A stretch of 64,000 nucleotides of DNA from Stictocephala bisonia (lineage: Eukaryota; Arthropoda; Insecta; Hemiptera; Membracidae), in contig JAQJVL010002626.1 of the NCBI GenBank assembly GCA_035578905.1, forward strand, positions 1 to 64,000. The letters are read 5' to 3'. Of the stretch, positions 35,701 to 46,740 are shown in pieces. Every line of letters begins with the position of its first letter. Positions within the stretch are counted from its first letter, which is position 1. Under the pieces are notes generated by a model, which was not told where the DNA came from, made no database searches, and saw only the letters and a list, made by a program, of their open reading frames with translations. A program made the position numbers and the translations under genes.

Positions 35701-35706
35701 AAGGTT

Positions 35707-35830
35707 GTGTATCATTAGATACACTATCATTAGAGTGAGAGAAGACAAAGGAAAAACGGTGTTGAAGTAGATAACTACATTATTGTAGTGAATATCTGTA
35801 TATATTTTTGTATGTTGATCCTTATACAAC
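35707..35830. repeat. Resumed last unit of the 145-bp array
   Basis: GTGAGAGAAGACAAAGG, GTTGAAGTAGATAACTACAT and TAGTGAATATCTGTATATA continue the 33661-34971 array after the LINE. Confidence 0.85.
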
Positions 35831-36299
35831 TTTCTACCTCAATGTCCTTCTATAAAATGAAGTGTAAATCTAACTAATCTTTCAACAATTTTAAGTAAAA
35901 AGTTAGATTGATAATTAAAATTGTTAAAGTACCAAGATCATGCAAGTATTAACCTACTTACGTCATTTATCGTACCGTTTAAATTTACCCTAATAAATAT
36001 AAAGATAAATGTAGCCTACTTATAATATTTGAACATTTATTAGCTATGATAAACTTGTGTTGTGAAACCTTCATTGTTTGTAAGTTAAATAAACATTTAA
36101 AATTAGAATTTCAGTGTACTATTTTACAACAACTTTATATAAAAACTGTTGAATATAATTCCTTGATGTGAAATGTCGTACTATATTTTGTTTTTAATTT
36201 AATTTTAGTTATGCTACACTATTTATAAGTTCGTAGAAGAGCATTTTATATTCTTTATTAATTATAATATCCTGTTTTTATTTTCAACTATTAAGTATA
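35831..36299. other. AT-rich spacer
   Basis: No supported feature. Confidence 0.5.
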
Positions 36300-36525
36300 A
36301 CTTACACTTACTCAAGGAAAGTGTTGTCACGTGAGTTTGAGATGACGTCACATTCAAGTCGGCCGGATGCCAGGAACACATGTAAGAGCCCAATTTGTAA
36401 AGCACTGCTGATCCCTTCCTGGAATATATATGGGATCAATCTGATGTAACTCCGACGATAAAGGGAAAGAGGCAAACGGGCTCAGACCTTTCTCCTTTTC
36501 TACAGTAAATATCACGATGGAACAT
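36300..36525 (-). repeat. Interspersed repeat, family G, copy 2
   Basis: Reverse complement of 29290-29525 at roughly nine in ten bases by eye (GTCGGCCGGATGCCAGGAAC, CTTCCTGGAATATATATGGG, CAAACGGGCTCAGACCTTTC). It faces copy 1 across about 7 kb. Confidence 0.82.
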
Positions 36526-37131
36526 TTTACTAGCCTTCAGAGTCTAGTTTAAAGTGTTTTCAAACGATATTTAATACGTAATTCGGTTTTATAAAACACG
36601 ATATTGAACTTTTTGTGATGTTGCAAAAAAATGCTGAACATACATCACCTCATACTAAAATAATATCCAATTTTATCTTAACCTTATATCAGGGTAAGAG
36701 AGGATCGACGTCTCCTTTAAAAAAAAAACCAAATAAATAATCGTGAACTGGAATTTATGTTTTAAGCTATTGTACGTGTTAAATACGGTTGGCAGAGCAA
36801 GTACAATACAAGCGCATTCATTTGGAAGTAAGCAGGTGGCTGGCAAATATTTAAAGGGTAGTAAATGTAGGTAGAGGGAATATTAAAACTCCGCTGCCCA
36901 ACCAAGTAGAAACCTCTAGCCTCATCCTCGTTGCTCAGCCGAGCGTAAGTACGGAGGGATTGGGCTCCTATGTCCGTATAAGTCCACTCAAGTAAAAGTT
37001 AATTTTTTACTTCTTCTTCAACAATTATATATCATAAGAAACATATTATAAACTAAATAAATACATGAGTTTGAACATATTATATTAACCAAATAAATAC
37101 TATGAAGCAAATGTGTAGTAAATATATATAA
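36526..37131. other. Intergenic, no feature recognised
   Basis: No supported feature. Confidence 0.5.
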
Positions 37132-37425
37132 ATGGACTTATCTAAAGCATTTGATAGTGTTGACCATTCCATAATAAAAAACAATTTAAAATTCTTTGGC
37201 TTAAACAAATATACTCTAGAATGGTTAAAATCACATCTTAAAAACAAATTTAAATTTGTAGAGATATCACATATTTAAAATAGCAAATTAAGAACATTTC
37301 ATTAAGTTCTACAAAAATCCAATTCGGTGTCCCTCAAGGATCAATATTAGGACCAATTGTATTTATTTGTTACATAACAAACTTAGGACTATCTCTTAAA
37401 AATATATATAAATATATATACACGG
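37132..37425 (+). pseudogene. LINE reverse transcriptase fragment
   Basis: Begins MDLSKAFDSVDHSIIKNN, the DLSKAFD motif of the RT palm with its first metal-binding Asp, followed by GLNKYTLEWLKSHLKNKFKF. After stops and a frame change it continues as FGVPQGSILGPIVFICYITN, the QG motif block. The sequence then decays and the FADD box is not found. It is a short, non-functional remnant of a non-LTR retrotransposon, different in sequence from the RT at 60537-61605. Confidence 0.88.
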
Positions 37426-38239
37426 AAAACGTGTAGTAAATTTATTACCTCAATATAAAAGTTATAACATTACAAATTCTAACGTACCCATAAGCAAGTA
37501 CATTTTATTTTTTATTCATAGATTTCCTTTGAGTTATATTATATGTGATCTATGCAATTTAGAAACTTAAAACTACTTCAGGCTGGCAATACTCAGTGAG
37601 GACTGGAAGAGGAGGAGGATACCACTGTACGAGTAACTTTTTTATGGTTAATATTAATCTTATGTTAATGTTAGATGGTTTTCTGGAGCGATTGTACAGT
37701 ATGACGGATTGAAATTTGTTAGGGGGTAGAAATAGGACGTCAGCCTTGGCAACTTGGCACCCAATCGATACTATACTTGTAAGAAATATTTACAAACCAT
37801 GATTGTTATATGTACAAACCAATTCTGACGACATGATTGCAAATACAAGGGTCTATCTTTAATTAATTTATAACTTGGCAAGGAGAGCTGCTTCATTGTG
37901 ATTACTGTTTACAATTTCAGAACCAAAAGGAACAATAACATTAATCAGTTACACATCCGGTTCGTATGCTCAATTGCGGACCACTATGAAGCAATTATCG
38001 TAAGGTAAAGTTGGTTAGATTGTAGCCTACTGAAAGCACTGGTGAAAGAGAGATATACTGAGTAGTGAAAGTGAGACAGACAAATGCTCTTCCCCCACTG
38101 CGCTACACTATCAAATCGTTGTCATGGAATCTTGAATAGATGCTAGAGTAAAAAAACCCTTATATGCTTCCCAACTGTATTTTTATACAACAATGTTAAA
38201 TAATGAAGAGATAAGTATTGTAGGTGTTAACCGGGATCG
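37426..38239. other. Intergenic
   Basis: No gene. GGATACCACTGTACGAGTAA near 37617 may be a remnant of the 36-bp GTGGGT unit. The rest is unassigned. Confidence 0.45.
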
Positions 38240-38364
38240 ACTTAGATAACAACCGTGATCAATTTTGGTAGCAGCCGTGATCAACTTGGGTAGCAAACGT
38301 AATCATATAGGGTAGCACACGTGATAAACTTTGGTTGCACACGCGATTAATTTGAGTAGCACAG
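38240..38364 (+). repeat. Diverged 22-bp minisatellite, about 5-6 units
   Basis: Units of 22 bp with the core CCGTGATCAACTTGGGTAGC: AACCGTGATCAATTTTGGTA, AGCCGTGATCAACTTGGGTA, AAACGTAATCATATAGGGTA, ACACGTGATAAACTTTGGTT, ACACGCGATTAATTTGAGTA. They run directly into TTAGG-type repeats. A younger, more uniform array is at 43845-44035. Confidence 0.9.
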
Positions 38365-38402
38365 GTTAAGTTAGGATAGGTTATGTTAGGTTAGGTTATC
38401 TT
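38365..38402 (+). repeat. Interstitial TTAGG telomere-like repeats
   Basis: AGGTTAAGTTAGGATAGGTT followed by ATGTTAGGTTAGGTTA: about six to seven imperfect TTAGG units directly after the 22-bp array. Confidence 0.85.
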
Positions 38403-38555
38403 AGAGCTGAGTTGACTCTTCAGTGTGTGGGTGAAGTCTGTAGGTACATGAACATAGACCGTAGTCCTTTCTTTATAATCTCTTCTGGAGTGAATTAGAT
38501 CAGAGTTTTAAACTGATCACTGCTCTGAAATTAAATAGTAAGATACTGGAAATGG

Positions 38556-38725
38556 CTAACTTAGCCTAACCTAATCTAATCTAACCAATCCTAACATAAA
38601 CTAAACTAACCAATCTTAACATAACCTAACCTAACCAATCCTAACATAACCTAACATAACCTAGCCTAACCTAACCTCGCCTAACCTAACCTAACCTGAC
38701 CAATCCTAACATAACCTAACCTAAA
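38556..38725 (-). repeat. Interstitial CCTAA telomere-like repeats, opposite orientation
   Basis: About 170 bp of CCTAA units mixed with variants (CCAATCCTAACATAACCTAA recurs four times or so). The orientation is opposite to 38365-38402, so the two tracts face each other across about 150 bp. Confidence 0.9.
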
Positions 38726-39352
38726 GGATATTCTTTTCTATTTTTGTGTAGGAAAAAACATGTAATACTATAATGGTATTTAAAACAAATGTATCTTTAT
38801 TGTCTCTAAGCCAAATTCTGCCCTACTGTCTTATCACGTCACACATTCAAAGGAACAACCAAATGCTGGTACAGCAGGTGAAACCGTAGATGGAATCCAA
38901 TAATCTTGTTTATCTTACATTTTTTTGTTAATTTTGCCACATTACTAGAACTTTGGCCAAGTAACTTCCTGAAGAAAATTATGCTATTAACGTTTTAATA
39001 TTTATTAGGAAATAAATCATTATTTAAAATACTTCATTTACTATTTAATACAGTATGAATACCATGTTATGGTATTAATTTTGGACTTTCCTCGTTCCAT
39101 TGAAATAAAAAACATACGATTTATCCCCAATCTCTAACAATATTGAGCGTTAAAATCAAGAGATGAAGTTACGTATATAACTGACCCTTAATTATATTTG
39201 GTAAAGTTGACCCCTTAACTAAAGATCATATAGTAAACTCCTGTAAATATATAACCTAATTTTAAAAACATAATAATTGTGCCTATAGCAAGACATAAAC
39301 ATAAAATCATAACTTTCTTCATTGTAGATACTTAATAAAGTTCGGAAATATA
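38726..39352. other. AT-rich, no feature recognised
   Basis: No supported feature. Confidence 0.5.
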
Positions 39353-39448
39353 TTTTTATTATTTATTATTTTTATTATTTTTATTTTTTATTATTTTTTT
39401 TTATTATTTTTATTATTATTATTTATTATTTTTATTATTTATTATTAG
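39353..39448. repeat. TTATTATTTT low-complexity tract
   Basis: About 95 bp of T/A only sequence made of ATT and TTTTTATTATT units. Confidence 0.9.
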
Positions 39449-40361
39449 TAATATGAATATAAAAACTAAACTAACCCTGAAAGTGGTTATTAATAGATGT
39501 TGAATCAATATATTGTTTATACCTATGTTATACAGTATATATTCATTTAGAAACTGTAAACAGTTTAAATCTTACAATACGTAATGTCAGATAGCAATAA
39601 ATAACAAGAAGATGAAAGTATTTAGAACGCCATCTATTACCTGGTAAAGGCCATTATATCACAGGAGATATGACAAACAGAGTTCTCCTTCAATATTGAT
39701 TTATAGTCTACCTTCTATTGTCGTAGTGTTTGACTTCAGAGCAGGTAATGATTATCATTAGTATATTAATATTATTTATACGTTTGAACATCCTTTAAAA
39801 GCGCATTAATGTTCTATGTACGATGAGTTATTACTGTCTGCAGATTTGTGCCGTTGATAATATCAAATAGGATTATGTTTTTAATATATTTAATAACATA
39901 AAACACATGAAATATTTATATAAAATTAATGATTTATAATATATAAGTTATGTATTATTATTGAACTTCCACAATATTAAATAAATTCTTCATTTTGACA
40001 GATTATCTTACAAGCTTCGTAACCTGACATTGTCAGACTTGGAGAGCTTCAATGATAACTACAGACCAATTTCCGTACCATCGGCCCTCTTCAAAATTTT
40101 TTTAAAAGACGAGACTAAATAGCTCGAAAGTACTTTTATCATATATTTCCATTCATTGTATAGCAAGTAGTTTTTTAGCAACATAAATTTTCATGCAAAA
40201 AAAAAAACATAAACAATTCAATTCGTGAGAACTTGTATACATATACAGTATTGGACTAATATAAAAATGTTAATGTACGTGTTTATGTCATTTAAAATTT
40301 TGAAAATATATTTATATACAATTCATTAAAAATGTTTAGTTATGAATCATAATCTCTCTAT
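39449..40361. other. AT-rich, no feature recognised
   Basis: No supported feature. Confidence 0.5.
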
Positions 40362-40520
40362 ATAAAAAATAAAGCCCTCACTCACTCATCACTAATTCTC
40401 CAACTTCCCATGTAAACAGAGAGCTGACATTTAGTACAATGTTTCTTTAGGTCTTTAACTAGAAAACTTAAGTATTTTCATCGTGATACAATACTCCAAA
40501 GGGATAGAAAATTCCCCTAA
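40362..40520 (+). repeat. Family E head region, copy 3
   Basis: TCTCTATATAAAAAATAAAG, CCCTCACTCACTCATCACTA, AGAGAGCTGACATTTAGTAC and ATGTTTCTTTAGGTC match 18172-18290 in order. The related block near 49545-49605 is on the minus strand. Confidence 0.55.
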
Positions 40521-41279
40521 AAATGTTTACATAAGGATAAAATTGGGTTGATTTTAGTAAATTAATAATAGCTGTTTTGTAAATAAATAAACATGCTTAT
40601 TTTGTATATAACCCCTAATATGGTTATAAGAACATATTTATGATTTACAACATAATTTGAAATTCACTGTCCTGTTTTATAATATTTAAAATACGGATGA
40701 AAAGTAAATTAAATATTTAATATTTTAATCGTATTCGCTTTTGATCAATTGACAAATAATTGGACAGTAAATTATTAGAGATACGTCAAATTTGTACAGC
40801 TTGGTGCTAAATAAATTCATAAAAACTGTTTATATTTTACATATGTATCAACATATACACGTATATAATTGATATTTTTATTTGTTTGATTATAGAATGC
40901 GAATCGTATTATCGATGGTTGCATGATATTCGAGTATCTGTGAAACCATCGACACCAATACTAATTAAACTCGATTATATTCAGTATGCACTTGATTAAA
41001 TACCTTGTGTTATATGAGTGAGTGTTTTGGTTCAATATGGTATTGTGTTGCATATTAAACAGCTACGGCTAATCTAGTTTGTATAGCATTATGTTACGCC
41101 CACAATGCATTAGACAATGTTTGTATATTTTAAGATTATTTACGTATTAAAAGGTAGAATTCTCGTTAAGAAATATTTAAATTGTTTATATTTTAAATCA
41201 CCCAAAAGAAACAATTTAATTCTGATTTTGAAGGAATACACATTTAGAAGGAATTTGGAGGTAAGTTAGTTTTTGTAAT
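40521..41279. other. AT-rich interior or spacer
   Basis: No gene. A small hairpin, CGATGGTT/AACCATCG, lies at 40913-40951. It may be the interior of a family E element spanning about 40362-41680. Confidence 0.4.
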
Positions 41280-41690
41280 ACTTTCAACCTACTAAGAAAG
41301 GATTTATAGAAATTTCAATTGTAAGTGGTAGAAACAACACCTTAACGTTTACTTTTTATTCATTAAGATTAAAAATGATATTAATGTAATTAATTAATTA
41401 AATACATTAATTTATTTCCAACAGCTGGTACAATGAACACAAACGTGTTACAAAAGCTTGGTGAATTTGGTTTTCATTGTAAAATATTTTAGGTCATTTC
41501 TACTAAGTCTGTATTGATTAGAGTACTTTGAACCCTCCTAAAGAAGTCTTTCAGAGGTTTCTAAACTAAAAAATATTTGTATCTAGAAGAACAGCAGCAG
41601 GCCGAGCTTTATATTGATATGATTGTTTAGAGAGAACCATGGAAGGAACGGTAAGCAAACGTAAAGAACACGCCGCACAAATATTATTGT
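41280..41690 (+). repeat. Family E tail region, copy 3
   Basis: AACCTACTAAGAAAGGATTT, AACACCTTAACGTTTACTTT, AAAGCTTGGTGAATTTGGTT and GAACAGCAGCAGGCCGAGCT match 20248-20540 in order. Confidence 0.55.
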
Positions 41691-41899
41691 AAACCGAAAG
41701 CGATCACAACAATATTTGTACTTATATTGTAATATATTTGTATTGTGTGATATTTATTAATTTTGCATTGAACATTTTGTCCTCTTTCACATCATGGTGT
41801 ATGGGGTGAACTAGTGTGTTCACGAAGGTATGTGTGCCGTTTTAACGGGGAATTCTATATTACCTTTCGAATTTTGTATAGTGTAGGACCAAAAAGACG

Positions 41900-42115
41900 T
41901 CCAATATTAAGAGTTGTACCATGTACCCAGTTGAGCGCTCCAAGAAATTTAGTTATCGATTTATCGTTACTGTCGCTAGGAGTAGCAATGGTTGGCCTCA
42001 CTAACACACACACACAACGAGTTCCCCTCCCTCTCTCCTTAAGCAACCCCACTGTCCCCACCCCAAAAATCGTACAAATATACATAACTCCCTCATTGTT
42101 AACTCTAATAATATA
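41900..42115 (+). repeat. Interspersed repeat, family B, copy 2
   Basis: CCCAGTTGAGCGCTCCAAGA, TTTAGTTATCGATTTATCGT, CTGTCGCTAGGAGTAGCAAT, CCTCACTAACACACACACAC and ATACATAACTCCCTCATTG match copy 1 (7017-7500) and copy 3 (52940-53450). The 3' part is lost or decayed after about 42115. The accidental frames on both strands are not shared between copies. Confidence 0.78.
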
Positions 42116-42608
42116 GTTTTTTTATACTATCCATATAATCTTCCAGCCTAAGATAACTGTACAAATATCTAATAAAAACTCATATGTAATATATAATTGA
42201 TTATACTTTAAAAAAAAATGGATCTGTAAAGGCTAAATTAGCCACTTTAGAGATCCATGAACCCATAGAGTAAATAAAAAATAATTACTGAGCATATTTA
42301 TCACTTATAAGAAAACTAAGATTGTTATGTCAAAAATAACATTAGATAAAAACCATTAAAATAGGATATAATAGTGTGCGATACGGACAAGTTATCATGT
42401 ATTACATCTCAGATATTATTTTTTTTGGAGTAAACGAGTTACTATATTAAACCACCAATGTCGTAAGGCATGAGATCAACTTGATTGAAAATAAATAATA
42501 TAATCTTATTTTATAAACGCTCGACTATATTGGAAGTTATTCACGCTTCATGTAAGGGTAATGAAGTGTGTTAGGTGAAGATAACAAACTGCTGACTCCA
42601 ACTTGCCT
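42116..42608. other. AT-rich spacer
   Basis: No gene. At 42219-42262 a short inverted pair, GGATCTGTAAAGGCTAA/TTAGCCACTTTAGAGATCC, could form a small hairpin. Confidence 0.5.
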
Positions 42609-42775
42609 TTTACACCATTTCTAGGGGTTGTGTATTCCATGAACATCATTAAACAACTTTTATGTCATTTCTAGGGGTTGTGTATACCATGAACATTATT
42701 GAACACCTTTTACGTCATTTATAGTGGTTGTGTATACCATGAACATCATTAAACATCTTTTACGTAATTTATTGA
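42609..42775. repeat. 50-bp tandem repeat, 3 copies
   Basis: TTTCTAGGGGTTGTGTATTC and CATGAACATCATTAAACA recur with a 50-bp spacing (GGTTG landmarks at 42626, 42676 and 42726). The third copy is more diverged. Confidence 0.92.
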
Positions 42776-43209
42776 TTAAATATTACCGTTGTGGATGGAT
42801 GTTTTCACAAAGGCAAATAGTTTTTAATATTTGATTAAAAAATATAGTGCTCTTTTCCATAAATATTATCTTGTTCAACAAATATTCTGTTGTCGTTTTT
42901 CTGCATAGAACACCCTTCTTTTTGATCACCAGTGTTTTTTCATAATTATTATTTTCACTCTAACAATCATCTTAGCACCATCTCATAAAACTACATTTAC
43001 TCAACGCCAATTTGCTTATAATGGTGCTAGGCTAACTTTCATCCAGACCAAATAAGGGTTGTTTCTAGACTTTTGTCAATGAAGGTAAAATTACTTTTAC
43101 TTTAAAGTTGCCCTTATAGTATCGGGGAGTTTATTTCCGGTAATATTTAAATATAGTAGAAAACTAGGTTAAGATTGCTTGTGTTCGGTTTATTAGTTTC
43201 ATTTTTTTC
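42776..43209. other. AT-rich, no feature recognised
   Basis: No supported feature. Confidence 0.5.
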
Positions 43210-43241
43210 AACTTAAGACGCGTATGCGCATGTCTTAAGTT
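43210..43241. repeat. Hairpin followed by a T-run
   Basis: AACTTAAGAC and GTCTTAAGTT pair around a 12-base centre holding GCGTATGCGC. A run of 11 or more T follows. It resembles a hairpin plus T-run, but no transcript is apparent. Confidence 0.7.
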
Positions 43242-43683
43242 TTTTTTTTTTTGTAAGTGGTATATCTTTGAACTTTAATACACAGTTATGCAGTCCTGCA
43301 GTTATGCAGTTAATGAATATTAGAATCTTGAATAGCACATTGACTATATTATTGTTGGATGTAATGTATTAAATATTTAAACAATAAAGTCTCGCAATAA
43401 TATGCGTTTATTTTGGTAACACATGTAATTTGATTTGTATGAATGAAGTAAAATTTATAATTGCATTCATTAAAATGGTTCTTATTTTGTTTTCCTTGAA
43501 CTGAACGTTAAAATGTTTAAATTAATTTAAATTAAATTATGTAAATTCTATTTTTCTTAGTTTTTGTTATAAATAACTCGTATGTGTGCCAACATTACCA
43601 GTTAGTCTCAGATAAAACAAATATTAATAGTTGGTGTCTAAAAATCACCAGATGCGACAGTTTCCATATGTTGGCTGGGGTTG

Positions 43684-43860
43684 GAGGACAAAAAGTCCAA
43701 ACCAAAAAATCCAACCCGGAAGGACCAAATCTATTAGGTCCAAAATTATTTTGAGAAAATCTATTATTTTCTCAAAATAATTTTGAGAATAAACTATTTT
43801 GAGAAAATAAAATATACGGTTTATTAAGCTTTGAGAATAAACCGTGATCAACTTGGGTAG
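43684..43860. repeat. Palindromic flank with a perfect 19-bp hairpin
   Basis: AAAATTATTTTGAGAAAAT (43742-43760) and its exact reverse complement (43766-43784) flank a 5-base loop. Upstream, GGACAAAAAGTCCAAACC and CAAAAAATCCAAC lie in reverse orientation to the repeated GGACTTTTTG motifs at 44130-44225, so similar sequence borders both sides of the minisatellite. Confidence 0.82.
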
Positions 43861-44035
43861 CAGCCGTGATCTACTCGGGTAGCATCCGTGATCCACTTGG
43901 GTAGCAGCCGTGATCTACTCGGGTAGCATCCGTGATCTACTTGGGTAGCAGCCGTGATCTACTCGGGTAGCATCCGTGATCTACTCGGGTAGCATCCGTG
44001 ATCTACCTGGGTAGCAGCTGTGATCTACCGCAGGT
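43845..44035 (+). repeat. 22-bp minisatellite, about 8-9 units
   Basis: Units with the core GGGTAGCAGCCGTGATCTAC plus TC or TT. AGC and ATC variants partly alternate. Spacing is exactly 22 (43861, 43883, 43905). It is far more uniform than the related array at 38240. Confidence 0.95.
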
Positions 44036-44062
44036 TAGGTTAGGTTAGGTTAGGTTAGTTGC
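44036..44062 (+). repeat. Interstitial TTAGG repeats after the 22-bp array
   Basis: Five perfect TTAGG units (AGGTTAGGTTAGGTTAGGTT and one more) directly follow the minisatellite. The junction GCAGGTTAGG resembles CACAGGTTAAG at the older locus. Confidence 0.93.
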
Positions 44063-44474
44063 TTACTTCAATAAGCACCATTTTGAAATAAAAATAAGTT
44101 CAAAATAAAAATAAGCTCAAAATAACAAGTATTGGACTTTTTGCTTAGACTTTTAGGTATTGGCTGTTACAGCTTTTGGACTTTTTGTCTTGGGCTTTTC
44201 GGTTTAGACTTCTTGATTTGGACTTTATGTCGCACAATCGTTGGCTGGTATTAAGTACCTAAGATGCTGTTGCCATTGTGACCTGTTGGTACTTACCATC
44301 CCTGGTTTTATAAAATGCAAAAACTGTGGAAAATGCCTCCTTGAAAGAAATATCTCTTACATGTTTATTGCATTTTATGTACTCTCTTAATCGGCTGATT
44401 TACTGAATATGTGTGCATGTATTGGATATGACACGCCGAAACTACGTCGTGCGTATTTTAAGGGAAATTTATTG
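44063..44474. other. Repetitive GGACTTTTTG flank, then intergenic
   Basis: 44130-44225 holds five or so variants of TTGGACTTTTTG/TTAGACTTTT, inverted relative to 43684-43720. The rest is unassigned. Confidence 0.6.
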
Positions 44475-44770
44475 AATATAGTAGTGGAGGATTAGTGCGG
44501 ACGACCTGTGTAGTCTTGTTACTAACTGAGTTCAACTTATGCTCAGAAAGAACTATTTATTGACAGTCAAATAAACTACAGATTTACGTGTGATCCGAAC
44601 CACGTAGTATTGGAATGATTCTCACCTAATTTACAAGCCCAGTTCTTTCCCCTACAACATCTGTACTCTCACTACCATCTAACATGGACACCCGAGACTT
44701 CTCTAGTATTGTTCACGCCGATAGCAACCGTTGAGCGGACGCCATGTCGGTATTGAGAGGACTGATCATC
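44475..44770 (-). repeat. SINE-like family A, copy 2
   Basis: On the minus strand: CGGTTGCTATCGGCGTGAAC, CTAGAGAAGTCTCGGGTGTC, TACGTGGTTCGGATCACACG, and ACTCAGTTAGTAACAAGACT, in the family order. Confidence 0.82.
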
Positions 44771-46579
44771 ATCTCCTTAGTTATCTCCAATAAAATTATT
44801 ACCTAGTTTAATGTTAAAATGGACTAAAATGGAATCAGTATTAGCTAAGATAGATTCGAAAATCACAAATTTATCCTAAAATAGTATCCTAGCCTAAACA
44901 TAGTCACTACAATTCGTTAGATATTGGTACCAAGCACGACGCTAGCGATCCTAGCGGCCAGCCAGCATCAGTGTGTATATCTGCACTGTTTACATCCACA
45001 GCTGTCAAATTACTGATGATTATAATATGGCATAGCGTTTTTTCTATCGTAATTGTTTCATTTCTTTCCAAGATGCAATGCAACGGTAACGTGGTTTAGT
45101 TGTGCTTGCTGGCTACTTGGAGTGTTAGCGTCGCTTTATCTCCACAGCTCTGCGATGTAAATATCGAGACTGACACAAGCAATGACAGACAGTGTATATA
45201 TACGTGGCCTTCGTAATGTATACACGTACCAGCTGATTAACTCTACCTATACATCAGCTGATATTGACTAATGTTATAAGCTTACTGTACATGATGAACG
45301 CTGAACCTGTTTGTCCTAATGTATAAACAGGGTGATCAGTAAAACTGTTTCAATAATTTGGGATGTTATTGTACACATAAAAATGAACAAAATACTTCAT
45401 ACAAAGGTGTGTCCTAAAACCATTAGTTTTCCGTCTCTCTGTCTTTACCAGTTTTTTACGTAAACATTCATAACTTTGGATCCACTGAAGGTACAATTTT
45501 GAAACTTCATGATTGTTCTACCCTATAGTAGTTCTATTTTTTAAAATATATAAATAAATCTTCACCCGTTTCAAAATTGCAGACGTTTAATTTTTTCTGA
45601 CTAATCTAAAAACTGACTAATTTTACAAAAGAAAATGCAGGAATAATGTTTTTGAGTAAATCTTATTATAATATTCACATCTGAGTTATGCTGCAAAACG
45701 TAAAACAATGTTTTACAGCACTAAACAAAGGCTAGTGCGGTTTTAAACATGTGTACTTTGAACAGCTGATTTTAGTCAGTATGCTATTTAATATAAACAG
45801 CTGTTTATTTATGGTATTAATATTAGGTTTGGTTTCCATTGTTGGCATTATTCATTAATAACAAAGGAAGACTGTTATGTAAAAGTTTTGGATATAAAAT
45901 AATACAAAATTCGCAAATTTGTATCACAAACATGTATCTGTGTGATGTAGATTGTGCAATTTAAACGAATATTTATAAGCGATCTCTTCAAATTTACGTC
46001 TAATTTAACTAACAATATTATTAATTTACTTATTCTTTATTGCTAGCCGTGAATGTGTGAGTAAAAATAGCATTTTTAAAAATAAAAACCAAATATGATT
46101 TATTTATTGGTCGCAGTTTTTCAAAAACTGTAAGGCTTTGGATCATGAAACTTAGCTAAAAACAATCTTCACAGGCAACAAATGCACACTAACAATGTAT
46201 TTTTAAATACATATTCTTAAAGAGCTAAAATAAGGAAGATGATACCTATCCTTATATTTAACTTTATTAGTTTTAATAATCAATTACTGATTCTGAAACA
46301 AACGTTTTGGAAATTAGAAAACTTTAGTTTTTATATTTGAATGAAAATACCAAATATACCTCTTATAACTATTTTGAAACAATGTTAATATTTTAACATT
46401 TAATATTGAATATTGACTTCAAGCCACATACCTGATTCGCAGGTTTGAACGTCAAATAAATTTATATTTAAAATAAATAAATGTCCAACACAAAAATCAA
46501 GCATTGATTTGGTTATCTACATTACAGTCAGCTATAAAACGCCGTCAAAATGTTTTGTATATTCTAAGGCGTATATTAA
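44771..46579. other. AT-rich; possible single transposon end
   Basis: No gene in 1.8 kb. ACAGGGTGATCAGTAAAACT at 45329 looks like the terminal motif of CAGGGTG-type elements, but no inverted partner was found. AACAGCTG motifs recur near 45770 and 45797. The rest is unassigned. Confidence 0.45.
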
Positions 46580-46740
46580 TTATTGTATGAGAGTTGGATG
46601 AGTGTAGATGACTTGTTTAGTCTGGTTACTAACTGAAGTCAATTTATACTCAAAAAGGACAATTTTTAATCTCCAGGAAAACTAAGAACCTACATTTTAG
46701 CGTGAAATCCAAACCACGAAGAATTAGTGATTTTAAAATT
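46580..46740 (-). repeat. SINE-like family A, copy 3 (3' part, diverged)
   Basis: ATGAGTGTAGATGACTTGTT, AGTCTGGTTACTAACTGAAG and AAATCCAAACCACGAAG are the diverged reverse complement of the family A 3' half. Confidence 0.65.

Noticed and set aside
41814..42116. 100-codon frame in family B
   Set aside because: The frame is not kept in the other family B copies (7017, 52910), so it is accidental.
45329..45365. Terminal inverted repeat of a third CAGGGTG-type element
   Set aside because: ACAGGGTGATCAGTAAAACT looks like an end, but no inverted partner was found within several kb.
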